A stretch of DNA of 64,000 bases. Source: an uncultured Oscillospiraceae bacterium. Lineage in GTDB: Bacteria > Bacillota > Clostridia > Oscillospirales > Ruminococcaceae. The position numbers were made by a program, and so were the translations under genes. The stretch spans positions 62,001 through 126,000 of the forward strand of contig CAKSLF010000003.1 of NCBI GenBank assembly GCA_934466455.1, read 5' to 3'. Position 1 is the first letter of the stretch. Each line of letters opens with the position of its first letter. Below, in pieces: positions 18,445 through 26,396 of this stretch. A model generated the notes under the pieces. The model had not been told where the DNA came from. It saw only the letters and a program-made list of their open reading frames with translations, and searched no databases.

Positions 18445-18482
18445 AAAAAAAGCTCCGGCGAAAATCCCGCCGGAGCTTTTTG
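18445..18482 (-). terminator. Terminator of the minus-strand GNAT gene
   Basis: AAAAAGCTCCGGCG (18447-18460) and CGCCGGAGCTTTTT (18468-18481), with T runs on both strands. Confidence 0.8.
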
Positions 18483-18499
18483 AGAAAAATGATATGTAA

Positions 18500-18985
18500 T
18501 TACAGGTTTTTCATAAGAAGCCATTCGCCGATTCCTTTTTTAAGAAGGTCGGGAACGAGAAGAAGGGGCTTAAAGCCCTTTTTCTGATAAAGAGCCTTTG
18601 CTCTCGGGTTAAAGTCGGAAACGGCGATAAAGCATTTATCAAAGTTCATTCCTTTGCAGATTCCGAAATAAATTTCAATAAGCTGGTCGCCGATGCCTTT
18701 TCCGCGGAATCCCTCTTTTACGCCAAGAAGCGCAAGATAGGGAAGCTCACCGTACATACCCATCATATCGTATACCATAAGACCGACGGGCTCGCCGGCT
18801 TCGGTTTCGGCAATTATAACATTGCCTGCCTCAAGCGGACCGTAAACCCATTCGCAAAGGGTATCGGTTCCCTTAAAATAATGCTCGTAAAGCGGGCTGT
18901 TGTCAAAAATCTTAACATACTCGTCCCACTTATCGGTTGTGCCTTTAACAAAGTTTACTCTGTATTTGTAATCCATTTGAGACAT
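18500..18985 (-). CDS. GNAT family N-acetyltransferase (paralogue 1)
   Basis: A 161-residue acetyl-CoA-dependent transferase. The acetyl-CoA pyrophosphate loop is FRGKGIGDQLIEIYF, and the C-terminal strand is FNPRAKALYQKKGFKPL. It shares with the two GNAT genes on the other side of the promoter region an N-terminal W/F-DEYVKIFDNSPLYEHYF block, so the three are paralogues. Start at 18985 after GGAGGATTACT. Substrate unknown. Confidence 0.88.
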   Translation of the reverse strand: MSQMDYKYRVNFVKGTTDKWDEYVKIFDNSPLYEHYFKGTDTLCEWVYGPLEAGNVIIAETEAGEPVGLMVYDMMGMYGELPYLALLGVKEGFRGKGIGDQLIEIYFGICKGMNFDKCFIAVSDFNPRAKALYQKKGFKPLLLVPDLLKKGIGEWLLMKNL

Positions 18986-19022
18986 AGTAATCCTCCCATA
19001 TTCCGTTTTTTCAGACATCTTT

Positions 19023-19050
19023 ATTATAGCTCAATAACGAAAAAAGTCAA
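19023..19050 (-). promoter_or_regulatory. Sigma-A promoter of GNAT paralogue 1
   Basis: TTGACT (19050-19045), 16-nt spacer, TATAAT (19028-19023) on the minus strand. Confidence 0.75.
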
Positions 19051-19130
19051 TGTTTGAAGAAGGAATAAAATATTTTTTTAGAGTTTTTTTTCGGAACCGC
19101 AAAATAAAAGAGCGGATTTGGCTTTATCTA

Positions 19131-19165
19131 TTGACTTAAAGGTTAAAATGTATTATCATTTTAAC
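19131..19165 (+). promoter_or_regulatory. Promoter and palindromic operator of the GNAT 2-3 operon
   Basis: TTGACT (19131-19136), 17-nt spacer, TATCAT (19154-19159). A perfect inverted repeat GTTAAAATG-N6-CATTTTAAC (19142-19165) covers the -10 box, the position of a repressor site. Confidence 0.6.
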
Positions 19166-19209
19166 TGTAAAAGTGTGCCCGGTCGGCACTTTGCAAAGGA
19201 GATGCTTTT

Positions 19210-19695
19210 TTGGCTGTCCATGAAGTACATATTATAAAAGGAACCGGCGAAAAGTTTGAGGAATATAAGCGTATTTTTGCCGGCTCGTCGCTTTTGCGCC
19301 ATTATGGCGACCATGTTTATGAATGGATGGAAGCGGGTCTTGCGGAGGGCAATGTTTATATTGCCGAGGACGGAAACGGCGAAGCGGTCGGCTTTATGTG
19401 GGCGCAGCTTAACAGTATGTATGCAGAGCAGCCCTATATCTCCCTTTTGGGCGTGCGCAGCGACTACCGTGCCCACGGAGTCGGTCAAAAGCTTATCAGC
19501 CATTTCATAAATATTTATGAGGCGGAAGGATACGAGCGGGGGCTTATCGCCGTAAACGATTTTAACCCCAGAGCAAGAATCCTTTATGAAGATATGGGCT
19601 TTCATAAAATTACGGCATACCAAGACGCAATGAGCCAAAGCAACAGCGTATATCTACTTATGCGAAAATCAAGAAAACATAACAGCAATGTATGA
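19210..19695 (+). CDS. GNAT family N-acetyltransferase (paralogue 2)
   Basis: A 161-residue protein from a TTG start preceded by AAGGAGATGC. It shares the family features of its neighbours: EEYKRIFAGSSLLRHY near residue 17, the CoA loop RAHGVGQKLISHF and the end strand FNPRARILYEDMGF. First gene of a probable two-gene operon under the palindromic operator; the next start is 25 bp on. Substrate unknown. Confidence 0.88.
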   Translation: MAVHEVHIIKGTGEKFEEYKRIFAGSSLLRHYGDHVYEWMEAGLAEGNVYIAEDGNGEAVGFMWAQLNSMYAEQPYISLLGVRSDYRAHGVGQKLISHFINIYEAEGYERGLIAVNDFNPRARILYEDMGFHKITAYQDAMSQSNSVYLLMRKSRKHNSNV

Positions 19696-19720
19696 ATCAT
19701 AATAAACGGAGGAACGAAGA

Positions 19721-20218
19721 ATGAGTTATCATCGCGAAGCAGCTTATAAAGCAAACCTTATCGACATTCAAAAGGCGGACCCCGCAAAGCTTGAGGAATA
19801 CAAGCATATTTTTGACAACAGCCCGCTGTACAACCATTATTTCAAAAAGAACCCCGGTCTTTTGGAAAAATGGCTTACCGATTTTATGCCAAATGCGTAC
19901 ATTGCAGTTGACCGCAACGGAAATTCCGTGGGCTGGGCAAGCATCTCTGCTTCCGACCCGCATACGGACGGTCTTCCGAACCTTACTCTCCTTGCCGTAA
20001 AGGATACCGCAAGAGGCAGAGGCATAGGACAGCTCCTTATCGGATTTTACACCGATGTTATGCAGCAGCTTGGCTATGAGGAATGTGCGGTTGTAGTAAA
20101 CGATTGGAACCCCCGTGCAAGACGGCTTTACGATTCCCTTGGCTTTAAGCTCCGCAAGAGCTTTGACGACCCCTTTATCGGCGGATTTGTTGACCATATG
20201 CTTGTAAAAAAGCTGTAA
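19721..20218 (+). CDS. GNAT family N-acetyltransferase (paralogue 3)
   Basis: A 165-residue member of the same trio: EEYKHIFDNSPLYNHYF near residue 26, ARGRGIGQLLIGFYTD for acetyl-CoA, and WNPRARRLYDSLGF. It has a GGAGGAACGAAGA ribosome site and ends at a strong terminator. The three genes probably arose by local duplication and may differ in substrate. Confidence 0.88.
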   Translation: MSYHREAAYKANLIDIQKADPAKLEEYKHIFDNSPLYNHYFKKNPGLLEKWLTDFMPNAYIAVDRNGNSVGWASISASDPHTDGLPNLTLLAVKDTARGRGIGQLLIGFYTDVMQQLGYEECAVVVNDWNPRARRLYDSLGFKLRKSFDDPFIGGFVDHMLVKKL

Positions 20219-20233
20219 TACATAAGTGATTAT

Positions 20234-20279
20234 AAAAAGAGCTTTTCTTCGCAAGGCGGCGGAGAAAAGCTCTTTTTTT
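20234..20279 (+). terminator. Terminator of the GNAT 2-3 operon
   Basis: AAAAAGAGCTTTTCT and AGAAAAGCTCTTTTTTT flank a 14-nt loop. It also marks the right-hand end of the accessory island. Confidence 0.85.
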
Positions 20280-20292
20280 ATATAGAAAGGTT

Positions 20293-21225
20293 TTAGGCAA
20301 TGTAGCATTTGTGTTCGCAAAAGCGGATGATTTTGCAGTAAAAAAATGGGGCTTTGTGCTCAATATCAATGCCCGTTATGAGCACGCCCTTTCCGTGCTC
20401 AACGGCTTTTATAAAAATATGGGCAACCTGCTCCTGAACAGCCTCCCGTCCGGCGAGCATAAGGTCTATATCCTCGATAACAACGGCGTCGCAGTCGGAA
20501 AAAAGCTTATTCATCGGAAGGTCATCGCTTTCATAGGCACCCCCGGTGCTTATATAGCGGAGAAAAGCGTTCATAAACTCCTCCGAAGAAAGAGCTTTTA
20601 CTTTTATTTTAAGCGCATCTTGTTCCCGAATAAGCCTTTTTACAAATAAGGTTTTTCCGTAGGCGGAGGGGGCATCGAGTATGGTGACCTTTGAAAGAAT
20701 TTGCGGATTGCGCTTTAGCCGAAAGAAAAGGCTGTTCATTCGTATGCGCCATATCGCTTGGCTTATTTCATCCTTTGCCGCTCCGTCGCCGAGCATGATG
20801 CTCATGCTCAATAAAGTTGAGCACGCAAAAAAATAAAGTATGTACCGCTGGGTTATAACGCCGCCGGCGTATTCAAAATTTTGTTTTATTACCGAGAAAA
20901 AGCCCTGCCCCAAAATATGCTCAAAAAGATATTGTTCCGCAATAAATCTGAGAAAATTGTTATAAAGGAAAAGAAACGCCGTAACTGAAAAAGAGTAAAG
21001 AAAGATAAAAACGGCGTTGCGCCATTCTCCGCAAATGTTTTTTTGAAGGTTAAAGCCTATAAGCAGTGCGGTAACGGTGAATAAAATATATGACGGAAGC
21101 TCGTATTCCTGTACAAACAATATGTTTTCGTCAAAAACCGCCTTTAGATATACCGGCAACGCCAATATCATAAAAGTAATTACCGCCAAAGCCGACAGTA
21201 ACAACCGACCCGGTGAAATTTTCAT
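20293..21225 (-). CDS. Membrane-anchored DnaA-like AAA+ ATPase
   Basis: A 310-residue protein with four predicted membrane helices (about 8-29, 46-62, 71-90, 128-146) followed by a cytoplasmic ATPase domain. That domain has a P-loop DAPSAYGKTLF (184-194), SSEEFMNAFLRYI (213-225) and AVVIEDIDLMLAGREAVQEQ (247-266). The order and wording match DnaA, where the equivalents are the GKT loop, TSE-FTNEFI and LLIDDIQFLAGKE-QEE. No origin-binding domain is present. It lies last in the ClpP-VirD4-like unit. I infer it energises or gates that membrane machine; it is not the replication initiator. Confidence 0.6.
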   Translation of the reverse strand: MKISPGRLLLSALAVITFMILALPVYLKAVFDENILFVQEYELPSYILFTVTALLIGFNLQKNICGEWRNAVFIFLYSFSVTAFLFLYNNFLRFIAEQYLFEHILGQGFFSVIKQNFEYAGGVITQRYILYFFACSTLLSMSIMLGDGAAKDEISQAIWRIRMNSLFFRLKRNPQILSKVTILDAPSAYGKTLFVKRLIREQDALKIKVKALSSEEFMNAFLRYISTGGAYESDDLPMNKLFSDCDAVVIEDIDLMLAGREAVQEQVAHIFIKAVEHGKGVLITGIDIEHKAPFFYCKIIRFCEHKCYIA

Positions 21226-21263
21226 AGAAAAATCCTCGCTTTCCGCTTTGTATGTATTAAGAT

Positions 21264-21292
21264 GGGCACCCGCAGTCCTGCGGGTGCCTTTT
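21264..21292. terminator. Hairpin between the VirD4-like and DnaA-like genes
   Basis: GGCACCCGCAG (21265-21275) pairs with CTGCGGGTGCC (21278-21288). The T tail is on the plus strand, so on the minus strand it may only slow or partly stop transcription. Confidence 0.45.
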
Positions 21293-21298
21293 CGCCTT

Positions 21299-23161
21299 TT
21301 AATAATAATTGGTTTTCAAAAAAGCGATGCAGTTAAGAGGGGCTATTTTGTCCATAAATGCGTTTGCATCGGCTTTCTTTTTGAATATAACATTAGCGGG
21401 CGGGCTTTCAAGAAGCTCCTCCGCCTCTTTCAGCGTAATGTTTTTCTGTTCGGCAACGGCTTTTATAACTTCGTCGTCGTGACCGGTGGCAAAAACATTT
21501 ACCACATAGTTTCTTACTTTTTTCCGCCTGGGCTTTTCTTCGGCTATTTTTGCCTCAAGCTCGGAAATTTCGTTGTCAAGCTGGGAAATAAGACGGTCAA
21601 ATTTCATATCGGGAACATCTTTGAAAACCGAGTGGGGAAAATCATACGGTTCGTAGCTACTTTCATTGCAGCACTCGTATTCATGCTCGTGCTCATGCTC
21701 GGCTATGGAATCGAGAGCGGCAAGCCGCTGCTTTTTCCTGATTGCGCATAATACATCGTCAAAGTCGGCGGTCTTTATATTATGCTCGGGGCTCGGATAT
21801 AAAGGTTTAGGTTCTTTATAGTCGGAATTATCATACATTTCATCGTAAAAGGGAAAGTGAACGATAAGTTTATAGCGGTTTTCTATCATAACAAGGGCGG
21901 TGCAGGTGGGCATTGCCGCAAGCTGAGAAGCCGTTATAAGCGACTCCTTTGTAAGGTGCCCTCTTATGTTGGCGATTTTTATTCCGCACCGCTGGGACCA
22001 TTCGTTAAGGGTGTCCCAGTTGTTGGTGGAAAAGCCGATAGTTATGCCTATGCAGGAATTTATTGTTTCCGCTTTGCTTTTGCCGTAAACCTCGGCAAGC
22101 TGTGTGTTGCTTTGCAAAACAAGCATAAGGCGCATATTTCGGCTGCGGGAGGCGACCATAAGATTGGAAAGAGTGGGAATGCTTTTTCCGACGGAGCCGA
22201 GCTCTTCGAGAATAATATTTACACGGATGGGCAGCCTTCCTCCAAGCTCCTGCGCAATGCGGATAAGGTGCTGGGATACCTGAGAAATCAAAAGACCTGC
22301 AAGGGAATCGTATACATCGGTTTCGTCGGGGGTAATAATAATCATAGCAAAAGGCTTGTTTACATCGATATTTTGAATATCAAGGGTATCCTGACCGAGC
22401 ATTTCCATAAGACCTCTGCTGCGGCTGAGAAGCTCAAGCCCGCTTGCGGCAACGCTGTGGATAGAAGCGCGGGTATCGTTTGGACCGGTTACATAGGCAG
22501 CAAGGTTGCGCTTTGCCAATGAATCGTTTGGCAAGGCGTCGTACAGCTCCTTTGCCCTTGTTTTCATTCCGGATCTCTCTTCGGAGGACTCCACAAGTGC
22601 GGCAACGCTGTCGAGGTTTATATAAGCGTTTTCCCCGGCTTCAAACAGTGCGTAGGTAAGACCCCGTGCGTAATTTATCGACGCATCGGTCCAAAAACGG
22701 TCTGCGTGAATATCAACGGGATATACTCCGTTCCAAAATTCGCTGACGAGGGAGCTTGAGATATCAACTTTTACAGGGTCCTTTGAACGATACATCTTCC
22801 ATGGGTAAGCAAGAGGATTCCATTTTGTGGGGCTGTTTCTCGGAGAACGAAAATCAACAATAAATTTCTGATAATTTTCCGGGATATAGCAGAAATTTTT
22901 TCTGTATCCCTCACCCTTTGGGTCGAGCATAATAAGGCTTTCGCCCTTTTGCAGAATTTCACGCATAAACGGAAGACTGCAGCATTGGCTTTTTCCCTTT
23001 CCGGTTCTTCCGACAACGCAGATGTGCGCTTCGCTGTCGTCGGAATATTTTTTGCCGTTTTCTACATAAATAATAGGACCAGCTCCGCTTTCCGGGTCGG
23101 AGGTTTTGGAAAAATGTCTCTTTATTTCATCGGCGGTGCTCCAGCGTTCGTTTCTGCTCAT
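21299..23161 (-). CDS. VirD4/TraG-like P-loop ATPase with an L7/L12-like C-terminal domain
   Basis: A 620-residue protein. It opens almost at once with the nucleotide-binding core: VVGRTGKGKSQ Walker A (49-59), LIMLDPKGEGYRKNF, DRFWTDAS, and the Walker B/TraM-contact segment NIILEELGSVGKS (315-327). These match clostridial VirD4-like coupling ATPases. It lacks their N-terminal membrane helices. After a His/Glu-rich stretch (EHEHEHEYE, ~488-496) and a coiled coil, residues 552-616 resemble the ribosomal L7/L12 C-terminal domain (DEVIKAVAEQKNITLKEAEELL). No relaxase or conjugation genes are near. Start overlaps the preceding gene by ATGA. Confidence 0.8.
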   Translation of the reverse strand: MSRNERWSTADEIKRHFSKTSDPESGAGPIIYVENGKKYSDDSEAHICVVGRTGKGKSQCCSLPFMREILQKGESLIMLDPKGEGYRKNFCYIPENYQKFIVDFRSPRNSPTKWNPLAYPWKMYRSKDPVKVDISSSLVSEFWNGVYPVDIHADRFWTDASINYARGLTYALFEAGENAYINLDSVAALVESSEERSGMKTRAKELYDALPNDSLAKRNLAAYVTGPNDTRASIHSVAASGLELLSRSRGLMEMLGQDTLDIQNIDVNKPFAMIIITPDETDVYDSLAGLLISQVSQHLIRIAQELGGRLPIRVNIILEELGSVGKSIPTLSNLMVASRSRNMRLMLVLQSNTQLAEVYGKSKAETINSCIGITIGFSTNNWDTLNEWSQRCGIKIANIRGHLTKESLITASQLAAMPTCTALVMIENRYKLIVHFPFYDEMYDNSDYKEPKPLYPSPEHNIKTADFDDVLCAIRKKQRLAALDSIAEHEHEHEYECCNESSYEPYDFPHSVFKDVPDMKFDRLISQLDNEISELEAKIAEEKPRRKKVRNYVVNVFATGHDDEVIKAVAEQKNITLKEAEELLESPPANVIFKKKADANAFMDKIAPLNCIAFLKTNYY

Positions 23162-23949
23162 TTAATTTCGCTCCTTTCGTTCTTTTCTGTCCAAAATTCG
23201 GTCAAAGCCGCAACGGATTTTTTATTTACGACGGGAGTAAAGCCGGAAAAATCGGCGTAGCGTATAAGCTCCTCTGCGGCGGAAACGGCGTCCTTGACTT
23301 TACAAATGCCGTAATTTGCGGTCATGCTCGAAAGAGCGGCATAAAATTCTTCCTCGTGCTCAACCAAAACGCCGTGCTCACAGATTATTTTTTCGGTGAT
23401 ACGGCAAATATCCTCTGCGGTATATTCTTCTGCGGCGGTGCGGTAGATTTTGTTTTTACCTGCGGCGTCAATAAGCTTCGATATAACCTTTTCCTCGGCG
23501 GCGGTAGGCGTGCCGCTTACAAAGAAAACCACATATGCGCTTTCGAAAAGCTTTTTTATTTCCTTGATAAAATCGGAAAACTGGGGCGCAGCCGTGTATT
23601 TTGCCAGATTTCCGACAGCAATTCCGGCAATATTACAGTATTCGTTTTTGTAGTCCGCTCCCTCGGCAAAGGCAGAAAAGGTTTGGACAACGCTTTGAGC
23701 GGAGCTTCCGTCTGCGGTGACCTCTATGCAATCGTCAAGGGAACCGGAAAAATCAAGAACGCCGTTTTGCTTGTACATATCCGTAAGATACCCGATAAAA
23801 GCGGTTCTTCCGGAGCCGGAATCAAGGGGCACGATCAAGTGCATAGGCTTAATTCCGCATTTATATATGTTTGCGTTTTCGCAAACGGTTTCCACCGCCC
23901 GGCAGAGCCTTGCAAGACCGATGGGCTTTTGAATTTCACACTTTTTCAT
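23158..23949 (-). CDS. Probable degenerate AAA+-like protein
   Basis: A 263-residue protein of uncertain class. LIVPLDSGSGRTAFIGYL near residue 38 resembles a Walker A loop with Lys replaced by Arg. Later, YVVFFVSGTP sits where a Walker B or sensor strand would be, and EYTAEDICRITEKIICEHG followed by KVKDAVSAAEELI resembles the helical lid of SpoVK/EccA/CbbX-type AAA+ proteins. ATP hydrolysis may be lost. Start 23949 follows GGAGGAATTGCA. It sits between clpP-like and VirD4-like genes with overlaps at both ends. Confidence 0.45.
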   Translation of the reverse strand: MKKCEIQKPIGLARLCRAVETVCENANIYKCGIKPMHLIVPLDSGSGRTAFIGYLTDMYKQNGVLDFSGSLDDCIEVTADGSSAQSVVQTFSAFAEGADYKNEYCNIAGIAVGNLAKYTAAPQFSDFIKEIKKLFESAYVVFFVSGTPTAAEEKVISKLIDAAGKNKIYRTAAEEYTAEDICRITEKIICEHGVLVEHEEEFYAALSSMTANYGICKVKDAVSAAEELIRYADFSGFTPVVNKKSVAALTEFWTEKNERSEIK

Positions 23950-23963
23950 TGCAATTCCTCCAA

Positions 23964-24554
23964 TCACAGTTCGGAAACGGGGTCGCCTATTTTATCAACA
24001 ATCCCGTATGCCAATGCTTCTTCTGCGGTCATAATACAGTCCCGCTCGGTATCAAGCTCGATTTGTTCCTCCGGCTGACCGGTGCAAGCCGAAAGTATCT
24101 TGTTAAGCTTTTTGCGGGTATTAAGAATATGTTCAACATGGATTTTCATATCGGAGGCCTGACCGCTTGCTCCGCCAAGGGGCTGATGAATAAGAATTTC
24201 CGCATTGGGCTGCGCCCAACGCTTGCCCCTTGTTCCTGCGGCGGCAACAAGAAAAGCCCCCATGCTTGCCGCCATTCCGCAGGCGACGGTTACAATATCA
24301 CATTTAATTGCGTCCGCAGTATCCTTAATGCTGAGCCCGGCGGAAACGGAGCCGCCGGGGCTTATAATGTACAGGTAAATGTCTTCCTCGGATTCCAGCG
24401 CAAGGCTGCGGAGGGTGGAATTTACCGCTGCGGCGGTATCGTCGTCGATTGGTCCGACGATGTTGATGATTCTGTTTGCGTAATCAACATCAAGCGGGGA
24501 AAGCATACAGTCCTGTCCGTTGATATTGACCGGTTTTCTCGGCAGGTAGTTCAT
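23964..24554 (-). CDS. ClpP-type serine protease in the accessory island
   Basis: A 196-residue Clp protease subunit with the full catalytic set: nucleophile Ser97 in GMAASMGAF, His123 in ILIHQPLGG, and Asp in LDTERD (~168). SPGGSVSAGLSIKDT and the C-terminal AYGIVDKIG are typical. It heads an island transcription unit driven by the CGGATA-N14-CCGTAT element, not a clpX operon, so it is probably a dedicated copy that processes or degrades parts of this system. Substrate selection would need an unfoldase; the island ATPases are candidates by position only. Confidence 0.88.
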   Translation of the reverse strand: MNYLPRKPVNINGQDCMLSPLDVDYANRIINIVGPIDDDTAAAVNSTLRSLALESEEDIYLYIISPGGSVSAGLSIKDTADAIKCDIVTVACGMAASMGAFLVAAAGTRGKRWAQPNAEILIHQPLGGASGQASDMKIHVEHILNTRKKLNKILSACTGQPEEQIELDTERDCIMTAEEALAYGIVDKIGDPVSEL

Positions 24555-24622
24555 AAAATATAACCTCCTCTGTGTTTGTTTTTAACTTATAAAAATATGT
24601 AAATCGGTGTTTGCATTTCTTT

Positions 24623-24648
24623 ATACGGAGGCGGATTTATTTTATCCG
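24623..24648 (-). promoter_or_regulatory. Island promoter-like element C (ClpP/VirD4 unit)
   Basis: On the minus strand CGGATA (24648-24643), 14 nt, CCGTAT (24628-24623), then an AAATGCA sequence. The same element at the same spacing precedes two other island units (30798-30823, 34546-34571). The spacing and -10-like CCGTAT fit an alternative sigma factor, not sigma-A. Confidence 0.6.
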
Positions 24649-24672
24649 TTTTTGCCTTTTCGGCGGCGAAAG

Positions 24673-24706
24673 AAAAAAACAGGGCTGAAAATTTGCCCTG
24701 TTTTTT
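24673..24706 (-). terminator. Terminator of the E2/JAB/E1/toxin unit
   Basis: AAAAAACAGGGC and GCCCTGTTTTTT flank a 9-nt loop, just after the transglutaminase-like stop and before promoter element C. Confidence 0.85.
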
Positions 24707-24708
24707 CT

Positions 24709-25818
24709 TTATTGGTTTTGTTTTATTTTGAACCTTACGGAGGAGCCGTTTCCGCCGAGAATAACCCCAAAGCTGCTTAGGACAGAAACGCTTATGTATC
24801 CGTTTTGACCGTTAACAAGGGCGTTTGCGTTTGGGATAAGAATTTGTCTGTCAAAAAGGCATATTCGAAGGCGGCTTCCGCCGGGCAAAAGCTCGCAGGC
24901 TCCGCCCAGCAAGGGCAGCAGCCGAAAAAGATTGACCCAATCTCCTCCGCCTTTTCCCCTTATAAGCATCGGCTCCGGAGTATTGACGGTAACTTCCCCA
25001 AGAGTAAAGGAACGGCTGTTTTCAAAAAGTTCAATGGTGCTTTTGCGGACATAAGCATATATTTTTCCGCAAGCCGACATATTAGCGGGGGATAGAGCTT
25101 TTTCGTCCCATTTATGGTTTCTTCTAAAGGCTTTTGCAAATAATCCGCCCGTGTTAGGAGTATAAAAGGAAGCCATACCGAAGGTAAAGTCAACATGGAC
25201 CCAGCCCCGTTCTGTTTTTACGGCGTTCCAGGCATGGGGTTCCCAACCGTGCTCGCCTCTGGCATTTCCGCAAACATAGGCGATGGGATAGCCGAGGTGA
25301 GGGAAAACAAGCATTGTTACCGCAGCTATGGATTGGCATACGCCTGTTCGGTTGGTAAGAAGACCGATTGCGCTGTGGTCGCTTAAATTTCCGGTGTTTC
25401 TGTAATTAAAATGGTTGTTTATCCACTTTTGATATTCCCGTACCGTTTTTTCAAAGGAGCACCTTTCTCCGAGATTTGTTTTAAGTATACCGGCTATTTC
25501 GGCAGCGACACAGCGTACATCGTTAAGCTCTTTTGGGCTGCACATATATGTGCGGCTTATTTTAACGGAGATTTTGTCGGAAAGAGGATATTGTCTATAC
25601 TCATAGGCGGTTGTTCTAAGCTGTGATTTTCCAAAGCCGCCGTCTATGGAGCCAAAATAGCTTGCGGCGGCGTGCAGCTCCTGCAGCGGGGCGGCACGGA
25701 ACATATTCGATGCTTCGCCGCAGTTAATAACGCAAACCGGTGCCATACAGCTTTGCGATATTGCCATTGCGGAAAAAAGCCCGGAGGGACTTTTTACGGA
25801 CAGTGTTAAGTTTTCCAT
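24709..25818 (-). CDS. Transglutaminase-like (papain-fold) protein
   Basis: A 369-residue protein with a transglutaminase-core pattern: nucleophile Cys161 in TNRTGVCQSIAAVTMLVF, His195 in EPHAWNAV and Asp210 in GWVHVDFTFG, the expected Cys-His-Asp order and spacing. Upstream is a helical YQKWINNHFNYR segment, as in transglutaminase-core enzymes. It could be a cysteine peptidase, a cross-linker or a deamidase. No signal peptide is visible. It is the last gene of the E2/JAB/E1 unit, 12 bp after the DUF2625-like gene, so it shares its expression. Confidence 0.75.
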   Translation of the reverse strand: MENLTLSVKSPSGLFSAMAISQSCMAPVCVINCGEASNMFRAAPLQELHAAASYFGSIDGGFGKSQLRTTAYEYRQYPLSDKISVKISRTYMCSPKELNDVRCVAAEIAGILKTNLGERCSFEKTVREYQKWINNHFNYRNTGNLSDHSAIGLLTNRTGVCQSIAAVTMLVFPHLGYPIAYVCGNARGEHGWEPHAWNAVKTERGWVHVDFTFGMASFYTPNTGGLFAKAFRRNHKWDEKALSPANMSACGKIYAYVRKSTIELFENSRSFTLGEVTVNTPEPMLIRGKGGGDWVNLFRLLPLLGGACELLPGGSRLRICLFDRQILIPNANALVNGQNGYISVSVLSSFGVILGGNGSSVRFKIKQNQ

Positions 25819-25830
25819 ATGTAATTCCTC

Positions 25831-26385
25831 TTATCTTTGAAAAGACAGCAGAATGTCTATTTTTCCACGGGTTATTTTGTCCATTTCCGAAAGGGAAAGG
25901 CTGTGGAGGGCACTGTTTATCCATCCGCCGACAACCAATTCCTCCGAAGAAGCATTGAGTGCCCATTCGGCAAAATCCTCATAGCCTATTCCAAGCCGCT
26001 CCCAAATCAGCGAGCCGCCGGGAAGAAAAAGCACCTCGCCCAAAGCCGCACCGTTATCGCTGCCGTAATTAAGGGCAAAGATACCGCCGCTTGATATATC
26101 GGCAATTATAAGAACGCCTTTAAGTACGCTGTATCCTTTGTACAGCTCGTTTATGTCAAAAAGAGATTTGCACCGGGAATTTTTGCCGCCGAAAATTCGG
26201 ATATGGCGGTTTTTGCAGAGTATGTATCCGGTGCTTTTGAGTATGCGTTCCATAACGGGGCAGCCGCCGAACTTCATTTTACGCATAATTTCCGTTTCCG
26301 CACTGCCGTTTTCCGCAGAGAACAAGGAGCTGTTGGCACCGGAAAAGCCAAGCTGCTTTTCAAAAAAGCTTTTATCGTCATTCAT
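25831..26385 (-). CDS. DUF2625-like protein, candidate immunity factor
   Basis: A 184-residue soluble protein. The block GGIFALNYGSDN, then GEVLFLPGGSLIWERLGIGY and EDFAEWALNA matches DUF2625 as I remember it, a family related in style to SMI1/KNR4-type immunity proteins. It follows the NucA/NucB-like nuclease gene directly, the usual place for an immunity gene, so I infer it may neutralise that nuclease. I place the start at 26385 because GAGGA precedes that ATG by 6 nt; an ATG at 26397 overlaps the upstream stop. Confidence 0.6.
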   Translation of the reverse strand: MNDDKSFFEKQLGFSGANSSLFSAENGSAETEIMRKMKFGGCPVMERILKSTGYILCKNRHIRIFGGKNSRCKSLFDINELYKGYSVLKGVLIIADISSGGIFALNYGSDNGAALGEVLFLPGGSLIWERLGIGYEDFAEWALNASSEELVVGGWINSALHSLSLSEMDKITRGKIDILLSFQR

Positions 26386-26396
26386 ATTTTTCCTCA

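Noticed and set aside
20293..24554. An integrative conjugative element, suggested by the VirD4/TraG-like ATPase
   Set aside because: No relaxase, VirB4, VirB6, integrase, excisionase or attachment repeats were found nearby, and the ATPase lacks its usual membrane helices.
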